Below, in pieces: positions 24,154-31,955 of a stretch of DNA of 37,825 nt. Position 1 is the first letter of the stretch. Every line of letters begins with the position of its first letter. Source of the DNA: Streptomyces sp. NRRL F-5123 (lineage in GTDB: Bacteria > Actinomycetota > Actinomycetes > Streptomycetales > Streptomycetaceae); assembly GCF_000721495.1 (NCBI RefSeq), contig NZ_JOHY01000062.1:1-37825 (forward strand). Reading direction: 5' to 3'. The translations under genes and the position numbers were made by a program. The notes below the pieces were generated by a model, which saw only the letters and a list, made by a program, of their open reading frames with translations, made no database searches and was not told the origin of the DNA.

Positions 24154-24906
24154 TCACGCACTCCCATCTCGGACATTGGGCACGTACTGCCCCGCCGAAA
24201 CGTTGCTGCGCCGCTTCCACAATGCCTCCGCCGTACGCGGCAGGCCACCGGCCTCGGGCCAGCGCACTTGCCCTGCCTGCGACAACCGCTCCGCCAGCGC
24301 CTGCGCGGCCGAGTCCGCGCCGACCGTACCCGTCTCCGCCACGAAGTGGCCGAAAAGCGCCGCTGTCGTACGGGCGTCCCCCAGTGCGGTGTGGGGGACC
24401 TCACCACCGAGCCCCAGCGCGCGGGCGCACGCGCGCAGTGACAGCCCGTAGGTGTCCCCCGCAGCGTACGCGGCGGCCATCCGCATCGTGCACAGCTCGG
24501 GTACGGCGGGCAGCCGTATCCCGATCCGGGCGTACTCGGCGGCGAGGAACGCCCGGTCGCAGCCGACGTTGTGCCCGACCAGCACGCGGCCGCGCAGCAG
24601 TGCGAGGAGCCGTCCGGCGATCCCGGCGAAGTGCGGCGCCCCGCTCAGGTGGGCGGGCTCTATGCCGTGGATGTGGGTCGGCCCCACAGGGCCGAGCGGA
24701 TCGACGAGCGTGCTGAACTCGCCCTCAGGGGCGAGGTCGGGCCCGAGCAGCACGACCCCGACCTCGACGACGCGGTGCCGCCGCGAGGACGAGCCCGTCG
24801 CCTCGACGTCCACCACGGCGAATCCGCTCGCCACGGCCGCCTCCACCGAGGGCACGGGTCGGCCGGGCAGGGTTCCGCCGGGCGCGGGGCCTTCCACCGA
24901 GGGCAC
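24154..24906 (-). CDS. DnaQ-like 3'-5' exonuclease (DEDDh family)
   Basis: 250 residues; the GTG at 24906 has GAGGAG eight bases upstream and is preferred over the GTG at 24915, which overlaps that ribosome site. All four acidic residues and the histidine of the DEDDh nuclease are present: D33 and E35 (VVDVEATG), D117 (GHNVGCDRAF), H172 and D177 (HTALGDARTT). The fold matches the epsilon/RNase T superfamily. It is not fused to polymerase or GIY-YIG domains and is too distant in context to call the replicative proofreading subunit. It lies just upstream of rex on the same strand, but the Rex operator between them suggests separate transcription of rex. Confidence 0.88.
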   Translation of the reverse strand: MPSVEGPAPGGTLPGRPVPSVEAAVASGFAVVDVEATGSSSRRHRVVEVGVVLLGPDLAPEGEFSTLVDPLGPVGPTHIHGIEPAHLSGAPHFAGIAGRLLALLRGRVLVGHNVGCDRAFLAAEYARIGIRLPAVPELCTMRMAAAYAAGDTYGLSLRACARALGLGGEVPHTALGDARTTAALFGHFVAETGTVGADSAAQALAERLSQAGQVRWPEAGGLPRTAEALWKRRSNVSAGQYVPNVRDGSA

Positions 24907-24992
24907 TCGGCACACTCCTCATACATCGCCCCCGGCCGCACAAAACGCCCCCGATCCTACCTGACCTCGCACTACGGGGAGAACGGCACGCG

Positions 24993-25262
24993 TCAGGCGG
25001 AGAGGGCGCGGTGGAGGCGGGCGCGGTCGACGCGCCAGAAGGTGTGCTGCTCGCCGTCCACGAGGACGACGGGGATCTGCTCCCAGTACCGCCGGTACAG
25101 CTCCTCGTCCTGCGTGATGTCCTGCTCCAGGACGACCGCCCCGGTCGCCGCGGCGACCTCCTCGACCACGGCGCGGGCGTCGTCGCACAGATGGCACCCC
25201 GGCTTGCCGATCAGCGTCACCGTCCGCGCGGCTCCCGCGCCCTCGTTCGTCATGCCGCTCAT
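24993..25262 (-). CDS. Glutaredoxin-like thioredoxin-fold protein (DUF836 type)
   Basis: 89 residues from the ATG at 25262 (AGGAG five bases upstream). A short thioredoxin fold: VTLIGKPGCHLCDDAR carries the CxxC pair (C23, C26), and IPVVLVDGE supplies the cis-proline loop. The C-terminal helix contains WRVDRARLHRAL. It probably reduces or reversibly thiolates protein disulfides in the cytoplasm; the partner is unknown. It is divergent from the HAD phosphatase gene at 25349 and lies upstream of the exonuclease gene on the same strand, with 86 bp between. Confidence 0.85.
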   Translation of the reverse strand: MSGMTNEGAGAARTVTLIGKPGCHLCDDARAVVEEVAAATGAVVLEQDITQDEELYRRYWEQIPVVLVDGEQHTFWRVDRARLHRALSA

Positions 25263-25348
25263 TGTGACTCCTGGCCGACACGGTCGGTTCACGCACCGGC
25301 ATCGTGCGCGAACCGGCCCTGTCGCACGGGGTCGTTATGCTCGACGGC

Positions 25349-26287
25349 ATGGCCGCTCTCAAATGGCTCACCCCCCGCAGGCAGTCCGCCACGCAGCGGA
25401 GCGTGGAGGCCGGCGAGGCCGCCGCGGAGGCGGCGCTCGCGACGTCGCCCCGGCCGGAGGACACCGCTCCGCAGGAGCGGGACGGGACGGCGGAGGTCTC
25501 CTTCCCCGACTCCGGTGATCCGCGGGCCGCCGCGTTCTTCGACCTCGACAACACCGTGATGCAGGGCGCCGCGATCTTCCACTTCGCCCGCGGCCTGTAC
25601 AAGCGGCATTTCTTCGACACGCAGGACCTGCTGCGGTTCGCGTGGCAGCAGGCGTACTTCCGGATGGCCGGCTCCGAGGACCCCGAGCACATGCAGGACG
25701 CGCGGGACAGCGCGCTGTCGATCGTCAAGGGGCACCGCGTCGAGGAGCTGATGGCGATCGGCGAGGAGATCTACGACGAGTACATGGCCGGCAAGATCTG
25801 GCCGGGTACGCGCGCCCTCGCGCAGGCGCATCTGGACGCGGGCCAGCGGGTGTGGCTGGTGACGGCCGCGCCGGTGGAGACGGCGACGATCATCGCCCGC
25901 CGGCTGGGCCTGACCGGCGCGCTCGGCACGGTCGCGGAGTCGGTGGACGGCGTGTACACCGGGCGGCTGGTCGGCGAGCCGCTGCACGGCCCCGCGAAGG
26001 CCGAGGCGGTGCGGGCGCTGGCGATGACCGAGGACCTGGACCTGTCGGCGTGCGCGGCGTACAGCGACTCGCACAACGACATCCCGATACTGTCGCTCGT
26101 CGGCCACCCGTACGCGATCAACCCCGACAGCCGGCTGCGCAGGCACGCGCGCGCCGAGGGCTGGCGGCTGCGCGACTACCGCACCGGGCGCAAGGCGGCC
26201 CGGGTCGGCATCCCGGCCGCCGCGGGCCTGGGCGCCCTCGCGGGCGGTGCGGCCGCGGCGGTCGCGATCAGCCGCCGGCGCAAGTAG
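25349..26287 (+). CDS. HAD-IB family phosphatase with hydrophobic C-terminal tail
   Basis: 312 residues from the ATG at 25349. It has the HAD catalytic motif FFDLDNTV (nucleophile D65, acid D67), motif II in [10 protein letters not shown], a conserved lysine in [10 protein letters not shown] and the metal motif [14 protein letters not shown], as in SerB-like IB phosphatases. The first 55 residues are a variable basic/acidic leader, and residues 285-308 form an Ala/Gly-rich hydrophobic segment followed by SRRRK, which could anchor it to the membrane. A conserved homologue sits beside bldN in S. coelicolor as I recall it. The substrate is unknown. Confidence 0.85.
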   Translation: MAALKWLTPRRQSATQRSVEAGEAAAEAALATSPRPEDTAPQERDGTAEVSFPDSGDPRAAAFFDLDNTVMQGAAIFHFARGLYKRHFFDTQDLLRFAWQQAYFRMAGSEDPEHMQDARDSALSIVKGHRVEELMAIGEEIYDEYMAGKIWPGTRALAQAHLDAGQRVWLVTAAPVETATIIARRLGLTGALGTVAESVDGVYTGRLVGEPLHGPAKAEAVRALAMTEDLDLSACAAYSDSHNDIPILSLVGHPYAINPDSRLRRHARAEGWRLRDYRTGRKAARVGIPAAAGLGALAGGAAAAVAISRRRK

Positions 26288-26610
26288 CCGCGCCCGAAGG
26301 GGACCCGGCATCGTACGGCCCCGCGGAGCTGCCCGGTGTGCGCCCCCGCGCACGGCGCGCACACGGTCACATCACGGCCTCTGTGCGAGCTGTTCACGAA
26401 CCGAAGTGGTCAACAACAGTCGCCTGTTCGATAATTGGTCGATCGTCAATCCGCACAGGAAATGGCGTAAACGACGATTTGCGCAACTCGGTGTAGCGTC
26501 TCCTGTACGAAGCGTTATTCTCCTCAGACGCAATCCGGTACCCACGCGTCGCCACGACGGGTGAACGGTCCCGTACTGCTCGTGATGGAAGTTCTGCCTC
26601 TGGGAGTCCC
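26288..26610 (+). promoter_or_regulatory. bldN upstream region with BldD-box-like site
   Basis: 323 bp without a gene, markedly more AT-rich around 26390-26530 than the flanks. At 26484-26496 CAACTCGGTGTAG fits the BldD consensus TNACNCNGNGTNA at every core position (ACxCxGxGT), missing only the outermost T and A. BldD is known to repress bldN directly in S. coelicolor. The site is about 115 bp upstream of the bldN start. The -10/-35 elements are not clear enough to place. Confidence 0.65.
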
Positions 26611-27414
26611 GTGTACCCACACGACGGGGTTGACACCTCCGGCCTGGCTGCGCTGCGTGCCCTGGTGCTCCGGCACCTGGTGTACGCCGTCCCCGCGCAC
26701 GCCGTGCCCGCCCTCGCCACGTCAGGTCCCACCGTCCCCGGGCCCGCGTACGCGCTGGCCGAAGTCAGCACAGCCGCAGGCAGACGCACCCGCAACAGCC
26801 CGGGCTCCGCCGCCACCCACGCCGCCGCCCCCGGCGCCCAGCCCCGCCGCCCCGCCGCCGACACCGACTCCGGCCGCATGATGGACCTCGTCGAACGCGC
26901 GCAGGACGGCGAGACCGAGGCCTTCGGCCGGCTCTACGACCACTACAGCGACACCGTCTACCGCTACATCTACTACCGGGTCGGCTCGAAGGCGACCGCC
27001 GAGGACCTGACCAGCGAGACCTTTCTGCGCGCACTGCGCCGTATCGGCACCTTCACCTGGCAGGGCCGCGACTTCGGCGCATGGCTGGTCACCATTGCGC
27101 GCAATCTGGTCGCCGACCACTTCAAGTCGAGCCGTTTCCGACTGGAAGTGACCACCGGCGAGATGCTCGACGCGAACGAGGTCGAACGAAGTCCCGAGGA
27201 TTCGGTCCTGGAGTCGCTGTCCAACGAGGCGTTGCTGACCGCGGTGCGCAAACTCAACCCGCAGCAGCAGGAATGCGTGACGCTGCGCTTCCTGCAAGGG
27301 CTTTCGGTCGCCGAGACGGCCCGGGTCATGGGAAAGAACGAGGGCGCGATCAAGACGCTGCAATACCGCGCCGTCCGCACGCTGGCCAGACTCCTCCCCG
27401 ATGACGCGAGGTGA
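26611..27414 (+). CDS. bldN: Developmental ECF sigma factor BldN
   Basis: 267 residues from the GTG at 26611 (GGGAG upstream). The protein has an unusually long N-terminal extension of about 90 residues (MYPHDGVDTSGLAALRALV...) before the sigma domains, as in S. coelicolor BldN, where it is a pro-sequence removed by proteolysis. Region 2 (about 95-165: EAFGRLYDHYSDTVYRYIYY, TAEDLTSETFLRALRRI) and region 4 (about 205-260: LNPQQQECVTLRFLQGLSVAETARVMG) are complete. It directs transcription of aerial-development genes such as bldM and chaplins. The anti-sigma gene rsbN follows after 193 bp with its own promoter, and the upstream region carries a BldD-like site. Confidence 0.96.
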   Translation: MYPHDGVDTSGLAALRALVLRHLVYAVPAHAVPALATSGPTVPGPAYALAEVSTAAGRRTRNSPGSAATHAAAPGAQPRRPAADTDSGRMMDLVERAQDGETEAFGRLYDHYSDTVYRYIYYRVGSKATAEDLTSETFLRALRRIGTFTWQGRDFGAWLVTIARNLVADHFKSSRFRLEVTTGEMLDANEVERSPEDSVLESLSNEALLTAVRKLNPQQQECVTLRFLQGLSVAETARVMGKNEGAIKTLQYRAVRTLARLLPDDAR

Positions 27415-27447
27415 GCCCCCCGTGGCACCGCACGATCATCACACCTG

Positions 27448-27476
27448 CGTAACCCAACTGGCGCGGTACTCGTTGC
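27448..27476 (+). promoter_or_regulatory. Sigma-BldN-like promoter upstream of rsbN
   Basis: CGTAAC (27448-27453), a 17-bp spacer, then CGTTGC (27471-27476) closely fit the sigma-BldN consensus I recall as CGTAAC-N16-CGTTGA. It is about 132 bp upstream of the rsbN start. It implies that BldN drives synthesis of its own antagonist. Transcription start not known. Confidence 0.7.
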
Positions 27477-27607
27477 TTCCCATGCGGACACCCGCGCACC
27501 GCCCCGCGCTCCTCGCTTTTCACCCGTTCGGGTGCAAGGCCGAAGAGCCGCGCAACCCCCGGGCGGTGCGGGGAGTCGAGTGTGGATGACGAGAGGAGGT
27601 GCCGCGC

Positions 27608-28858
27608 GTGATCGGACAGGCAACGGCACACCGCCGGGCGAACGCCTTCGCCCAGGCGCTTGAGGACCGCGAGGCCCTTGACGAGCGCGAAGGCGCCGCG
27701 GCCCGCCAGGAAGGCGCCGCGGACGGCCGCCCGCACGGCACGTCAGGCGCCGGGCACGGCAGCCACGCGGCGGCCCGGCACGCCGACCCCGAGCAGGGCG
27801 CCCTGCTGGCCCTCGCCACGGCGCTGGCCGAGCAGCCGCGGCCCACGCTCGACCCCGAGCGCAAGACCGTGCAGCGCGCCCAGCTCATCGCCGCCATGGA
27901 GCAGGCCCTCGCCGACGGCAGCTTCCCGGTGACCGCCCGGGTGCCCGAGCAGCGCGGCGACGGCAAGGGCGGCAAGAGCAGGAGCGGGCTGCGCCGGCTC
28001 GCCCCGGGCGGCAAGCTGTCCCGGCGGCTCGCGGTCGGCGGGCTCACCGTCAGCGTCGCCGCGGGCGCCTTCGGCGGGGTCGCCGCGGCCAGCACCAACG
28101 CGCTGCCCGGCGACACGCTCTACCCGCTCAAGCGCGGCATGGAAGACCTCAAGCTCGACATGGCCAGCGGCGACGCCTCGCGCGGCAAGATCTACCTCGA
28201 CATGGCGTCCACCCGGCTCCAGGAGGCCCGCCGCCTCATGGACCGCGGCCGCGGCGGGCAGCTCGACGACGAGTCGGTGGCCGAGGTGCGCAAGGCCCTG
28301 TCGGGCATGCACCAGGAGGCCACCGAGGGCCACAAGCTGCTCAGCCAGGCCTACCAGCACGACGGCGACCTCCAGCCGATCGAGACGCTCAACAACTTCG
28401 CGGAGGCCCACCGCCAGGGCTGGACGGATCTGCGCGGCAAGCTGCCCACCCAGCTCACCGACGTCTCCGACCAGGTCTCCTCGGTCTTCGACGCCATAGA
28501 CCAGGAGGTCGCGCCGCTCCAGGGGCTGCTGCCCCAGCCGAAGAAGAAGGAGTCCCGCGGCTCCGGCTCCGGCGGTACGGGCGGCGGTTCGACCGGCAGC
28601 GCGTCCGCCTCGCCCTCGGCGCCGTCCGGCGCGACGCCCGGCGCGGACGGTACGCCCGGGGCGACCCCGTCGCCGTCCGCGACGACCCCCGCCCAGGGCC
28701 TGATCGGCGGCACGAACCCGCTGGGGCCCCTGCCCGGCCTCACCGCCCCGTCCACCTCGGCGTCCCCGCCGCCCACGGACCACTCCGTGACCCTGCCGCC
28801 CCTCCTCCCGGGCCTCCTGCCCGGCCTGGGCCTGGGCACCTCGGAGGACGACGAGTAG
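27608..28858 (+). CDS. rsbN: Membrane anti-sigma factor RsbN
   Basis: 416 residues; GTG at 27608 with GAGGAGG eight bases before. The N-terminal cytoplasmic part (1-135) should hold the sigma-binding helices (HRRANAFAQALED, PEQGALLALATALAE, RAQLIAAMEQAL). One transmembrane helix spans about 141-162, followed by an extracytoplasmic DUF5667-type helical domain (about 165-310: LPGDTLYPLKRGMEDLKLDM, RLQEARRLM, HKLLSQAY) and a Ser/Gly/Pro-rich tail. It lies directly downstream of bldN, and in streptomycetes RsbN binds BldN and delays sporulation. It has no zinc-binding HxxxCxxC anti-sigma signature, matching its known atypical fold. Confidence 0.93.
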   Translation: MIGQATAHRRANAFAQALEDREALDEREGAAARQEGAADGRPHGTSGAGHGSHAAARHADPEQGALLALATALAEQPRPTLDPERKTVQRAQLIAAMEQALADGSFPVTARVPEQRGDGKGGKSRSGLRRLAPGGKLSRRLAVGGLTVSVAAGAFGGVAAASTNALPGDTLYPLKRGMEDLKLDMASGDASRGKIYLDMASTRLQEARRLMDRGRGGQLDDESVAEVRKALSGMHQEATEGHKLLSQAYQHDGDLQPIETLNNFAEAHRQGWTDLRGKLPTQLTDVSDQVSSVFDAIDQEVAPLQGLLPQPKKKESRGSGSGGTGGGSTGSASASPSAPSGATPGADGTPGATPSPSATTPAQGLIGGTNPLGPLPGLTAPSTSASPPPTDHSVTLPPLLPGLLPGLGLGTSEDDE

Positions 28859-28871
28859 GCGCGCGCCGGGT

Positions 28872-28920
28872 GAGCGTTTTCAGGGGCGCGGGAGACCGCG
28901 CCCCTGCGGGGCGCAGCCCC
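28872..28920. terminator. Hairpin after rsbN built from a dispersed repeat
   Basis: CAGGGGCGCG (28881-28890) pairs perfectly with CGCGCCCCTG (28897-28906) over a 6-nt loop. A second small hairpin, GGGGC-GCA-GCCCC, follows at about 28908-28920. The element lies between convergent rsbN and the acyltransferase gene. Its first 21 bp (28872-28892) are identical to 18883-18903. Confidence 0.75.
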
Positions 28921-28937
28921 TCCGCCGGCGCGCAGCC

Positions 28938-30083
28938 TCAGAAGAACACCGAACGGCGCTGCACCAGCAGCTCGTAGAGCGTGTGCTGAATCGTTTCGCG
29001 TACCTGGTCCGTCAGGTTGAACACGAGCATGGGATCCTCCGCCGCCTCCGGCGGGTAGCCGTCCGTCGGGATCGGCTCGCCGAACTGGATCACCCACTTC
29101 GTGGGAAGCGGAACGACGCCCGCGGGGCCGAGCCACGGGAAGGTCGGGGTGAGGGGGAAGTAGGGCAGGCCCAGCAGCCGGGCGACGGTCTTCGCGTTCC
29201 CGAGCATCGGGTACGTCTCCTCCGCGCCCACCACCGAGCACGGCACGATCGGCGCCCCCGTCTTGAGCGCGGTCGCGACGAAGCCGCCGCGCCCGAAGCG
29301 CTGGAGCTTGTAGCGGTCGGCGAAGGGCTTGCCGATGCCCTTGAAGCCCTCCGGCATGACCCCGACGACCTCGCCCCGCTCCAGCAGGATCTCCGCGTCC
29401 TCCGCGCAGGCCAGCGTGTGGCCGGCCTTCCGGGCCAGCTCGTTGACCAGCGGGAGCACGAAGACCAGGTCCGCGGCGAGCAGCCGCAGATGCCGCTTGG
29501 CCGGGTGGTGGTCGTGCACCGCGACCTGGGTCATGAGGGCGTCCAGCGGCAGCGTGCCGGAGTGGTTGGAGACGACGAGCGCGCCGCCCTCGGCGGGGAT
29601 GTTCTCGATACCGCGGACCTCGACGCGGAAGTACGACTCGTACAGCGGCCGCAGCACCGACAGCAGGACGTGGTCGGTCAGCTCGGCGTCGTACCCGAAT
29701 TCGTCGACCTCGTAGTCGCCCGTCACCCGGCGGCGCAGGAAGGCCAGGCCCGAGGCGACCCTGCGGTCCCAGTCGTCGCCCAGCAGCCGACCCGCCACCG
29801 CCCCGAACAGCCCGCCGCCCGGCGCCCCCGCGGCCTCCTCCGGCCCGGCGTCCGCGCCCGTACGGCCGCCCGCGGCCTGCGACGGGATCCCCGGCACGGC
29901 ACTGCCGCCTTCCGGCCCCGAAGCACCGCCGGAACCCGAAGCGGAACCCGCTCCCCGGCCGGAAGCGGAAGCGGCGGCGCGCCGCCCGCGCGCCCCCTCG
30001 TCGAACGGGATCACCTTCGCGTCGCCCACGGCCCCTGCTCCTTCCGCCGAACCTGAAGCATCCCTCAGCGCACCCTCGCTCAC
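28938..30083 (-). CDS. Lysophospholipid acyltransferase (PlsC-like) family protein
   Basis: 381 residues; the GTG at 30083 overlaps the epimerase stop (GTGA), so the two genes are translationally coupled. The first 115 residues are a Gly/Ala/Ser-rich disordered leader. The LPLAT domain carries VVSNHSGTLPLDAL (the NHxxxxD catalytic motif), MPEGFKGIGKPF (phosphate-binding PEG motif) and APIVPCSVVG. There is no clear transmembrane helix; hydrophobic stretches near LVFVLPLVNELA may associate with the membrane. It would acylate lysophosphatidate or a related lysolipid, but specificity cannot be read. It is convergent with rsbN, and the conserved position next to bldN/rsbN in streptomycetes is from memory. 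Confidence 0.88.
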   Translation of the reverse strand: MSEGALRDASGSAEGAGAVGDAKVIPFDEGARGRRAAASASGRGAGSASGSGGASGPEGGSAVPGIPSQAAGGRTGADAGPEEAAGAPGGGLFGAVAGRLLGDDWDRRVASGLAFLRRRVTGDYEVDEFGYDAELTDHVLLSVLRPLYESYFRVEVRGIENIPAEGGALVVSNHSGTLPLDALMTQVAVHDHHPAKRHLRLLAADLVFVLPLVNELARKAGHTLACAEDAEILLERGEVVGVMPEGFKGIGKPFADRYKLQRFGRGGFVATALKTGAPIVPCSVVGAEETYPMLGNAKTVARLLGLPYFPLTPTFPWLGPAGVVPLPTKWVIQFGEPIPTDGYPPEAAEDPMLVFNLTDQVRETIQHTLYELLVQRRSVFF

Positions 30084-31144
30084 CGCGCGTCCCCCGCCCC
30101 GCCCGGGACCGCCGCCGCGAGCCGGTCCACGCCGGCGGCGAGCAGCCGCGGGGGCAGCAGCCCGGGCCCGTGGGCGCGGGCGAAGTCGTGGAAGGCCTCG
30201 GCCGTGGTGTAGGCCGGGATGAAGCCGAGCGTCTCGCGCATCTCGCGGGTGTCGACGACCCGCCCGTGCGTGAGCAGCCGGATCTGCTCGGGCGAGAAGT
30301 CGGTGACCGAGGCGGTGCGCAGCAGCTGCCCGATCCACGTCACCGCGGGCAGCAGCACCGGCACGGTGGGCTTGCCGAGCCGCCGCGCGGTCTGCGACAG
30401 CAGCAGCACCCCGTCCCCGGCGATGTTGAACGTGCCGCTGTTGAGGGTGCCGCGGCGGGCCTCGCGGGAGGCCAGCACCAGCACGTCGACGACGTCGTCC
30501 TCGTGCACGAACTGCAGCCGCGGGTCGTAGCCGAAGACGGTCGGCAGCACCGGCAGCTTGAAGAACTCCGCGAGCGGGGTGTCGGCGGTCGGCCCGAGGA
30601 TGTTCGCGAAGCGCAGCACCGCCACCGCGACGTCCGGGCGGCGCCGCGCGAAGCCGCGCACGTACCCCTCGACCTCGACCGCGTCCTTCGCGAAGCCGCC
30701 GCTGGGCAGCGACTTGACCGGGGTCGTCTCGCGGAGGACCGCGGGGTCGCGGGGCGCGGAACCGTAGACGCTCGTGGTCGACTTCACGACCAGCCGCCGT
30801 ACGGTGGGGGCCTTCTGGCACGCGCCGAGCAGCTGCATCGTGCCGATGACGTTGGTCTCCTTGACCTGCGTGCGCCCGCCCGAACCCAGCGGGGTGCCGG
30901 TCACGTCCAGGTGCACGACGGTGTCGACGCCGTGCTGGGCCAGCACCTTGGCGATCATCGGCTGGCGGATGTCGGCCCGGACGAACTCGGCGTCGCCGAG
31001 GTCGTGCTCGGGTGGCACCGCGTCGACCGCGACGACCCGGGCCACCGCCGGATCGCGCTGGATGCGCCGGACGAACCGCCCGCCCAGCTGCCGCGCCGCG
31101 CCCGTGACGAGCACCACGCCGCCGCCCACTCTGCCCTCGATCAC
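30080..31144 (-). CDS. NAD-dependent epimerase/dehydratase family protein
   Basis: 354 residues; GTG at 31144 with GAGGAGG upstream. The N-terminal Rossmann motif is VVLVTGAARQLGGRF (GxxxxxG extended-SDR type), followed by DTVVHLDVTG, LVVKSTTSVYGSAP and FVHEDDVVDVLVLA. The usual catalytic YxxxK reads YVRGF here (in VEVEGYVRGFARR), so the conventional tyrosine/lysine pair may be altered and the protein may be a binding or atypical oxidoreductase member. The C-terminal part holds a basic, hydrophobic helix region (LLPAVTWIGQLL). It is the first gene of a two-gene unit with the acyltransferase, suggesting a lipid-linked role by inference only. Confidence 0.85.
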   Translation of the reverse strand: MIEGRVGGGVVLVTGAARQLGGRFVRRIQRDPAVARVVAVDAVPPEHDLGDAEFVRADIRQPMIAKVLAQHGVDTVVHLDVTGTPLGSGGRTQVKETNVIGTMQLLGACQKAPTVRRLVVKSTTSVYGSAPRDPAVLRETTPVKSLPSGGFAKDAVEVEGYVRGFARRRPDVAVAVLRFANILGPTADTPLAEFFKLPVLPTVFGYDPRLQFVHEDDVVDVLVLASREARRGTLNSGTFNIAGDGVLLLSQTARRLGKPTVPVLLPAVTWIGQLLRTASVTDFSPEQIRLLTHGRVVDTREMRETLGFIPAYTTAEAFHDFARAHGPGLLPPRLLAAGVDRLAAAVPGGAGDAR

Positions 31145-31270
31145 GCTCAGCGCCTCCTCAGGGGAACACCCGCACCGTATCCCCTGCGCCCGGACGCCGC
31201 CCGCCCCGACACAGACCCGTCACCGCGCCGACCCGCGCGCGTTCCCGCCCGTCCGGGCCCGGACAGCGCA

Positions 31271-31310
31271 CTGCCCTCCCCCGCCGCCCGGAGGCGGTGG
31301 GGGAGGGCAG
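31271..31310 (-). terminator. Strong hairpin downstream of the small ribosome-associated gene
   Basis: A 17-bp stem with a single G.U pair (31271-31287 with 31294-31310) and loop CCGGAG lies about 70 bp past the minus-strand stop at 31380. It is well placed to separate this gene from the epimerase unit starting at 31144. Confidence 0.75.
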
Positions 31311-31379
31311 GAAGCGGGACGGCGGCCGCAGGGCCGGAAGGTCGCCCGCGCTCGTCCCCGCCGGAGGCGGAGGCGGCCG

Positions 31380-31478
31380 CTACTTCTTGTTGCGGCGCTG
31401 AACACGCGTCCGCTTGAGCAGCTTGCGGTGCTTCTTCTTGGCCATACGCTTGCGCCGCTTCTTGATGACTGAGCCCAC
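31380..31478 (-). CDS. 32-residue ribosome-associated protein (bS22 / AURKAIP1-COX24 family)
   Basis: GTG at 31478 with GAGGG five bases upstream. The peptide is extremely basic ([19 protein letters not shown], then [10 protein letters not shown]), which is the whole of the small AURKAIP1/COX24 domain found as ribosomal protein bS22 in actinobacterial ribosomes. Such short genes are often missed in annotation. It has its own upstream gap of 136 bp to the bdtA-like gene and a strong terminator after it, so it is probably expressed separately and strongly. Confidence 0.92.
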   Translation of the reverse strand: MGSVIKKRRKRMAKKKHRKLLKRTRVQRRNKK

Positions 31479-31614
31479 GACTACCCTCGCTTCGTTTTCA
31501 CTCGGTGCGGGGCGTCCGAGCCCACACGACCTTCGTCGGCCAAGCCTACCCGCCCGGAGCGGAGGGGCATAAACGAGGCCCACGCCAAGCCGTCATCTGC
31601 CCGCCGGGGCGTTC

Positions 31615-31827
31615 TCAGGCAGATTCCACCCCCACGTACGACTCCCGGAGGTACTCGTGGACGGCCTGCTCCGGAACCCGGAACGAGCGGCCCACGCGAA
31701 TCGCCGGCAGATGACCGCTGTGCACCAGGCGGTACACCGTCATCTTCGAGACCCGCATCACCGCCGCAACTTCGGCGACGGTGAGAAAGACGACCTCGTT
31801 CAGAGGGCGCGTTTCAGTAGTAGCCAT
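31615..31827 (-). CDS. bdtA: MerR/excisionase-type HTH protein, BdtA-like
   Basis: 70 residues; ATG at 31827 with AGGTG upstream. Almost the entire protein is a small winged helix-turn-helix (about 14-55: FLTVAEVAAVMRVSKMTVYR, LPAIRVGRSFRV) with a short C-terminal helix. The same fold occurs in BldC, but the sequence differs. The position next to the bS22 gene and the conserved phosphatase matches the S. coelicolor gene I remember as bdtA, a BldD target near bldN. The symbol rests on that synteny. It probably binds DNA cooperatively as a small developmental regulator. Only a BldD half-site-like TCACAC is seen upstream. Confidence 0.8.
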   Translation of the reverse strand: MATTETRPLNEVVFLTVAEVAAVMRVSKMTVYRLVHSGHLPAIRVGRSFRVPEQAVHEYLRESYVGVESA

Positions 31828-31955
31828 GTCACACCTGAACCTTCCGCACACGCCGGGCACCGGCTTCCCCTCCGGCGACTCAAAGCGGCATGTGCGCTCC
31901 CCACCAGATTAGGGGCGCATGAGGTATGTGGGGAAGAGGAGTTGCCTATGGATGA

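Noticed and set aside
26288..26610. Small gene upstream of bldN
   Set aside because: Short frames here lack codon bias and ribosome sites; the region is AT-richer and promoter-like.
31615..31827. BldC assignment for the small HTH protein
   Set aside because: Same fold, but the sequence differs from the BldC I remember, and the neighbours match the bdtA locus.
31828..31955. BldD operator upstream of the bdtA-like gene
   Set aside because: Only a half-site (TCACAC) is visible; the second half does not fit the consensus.
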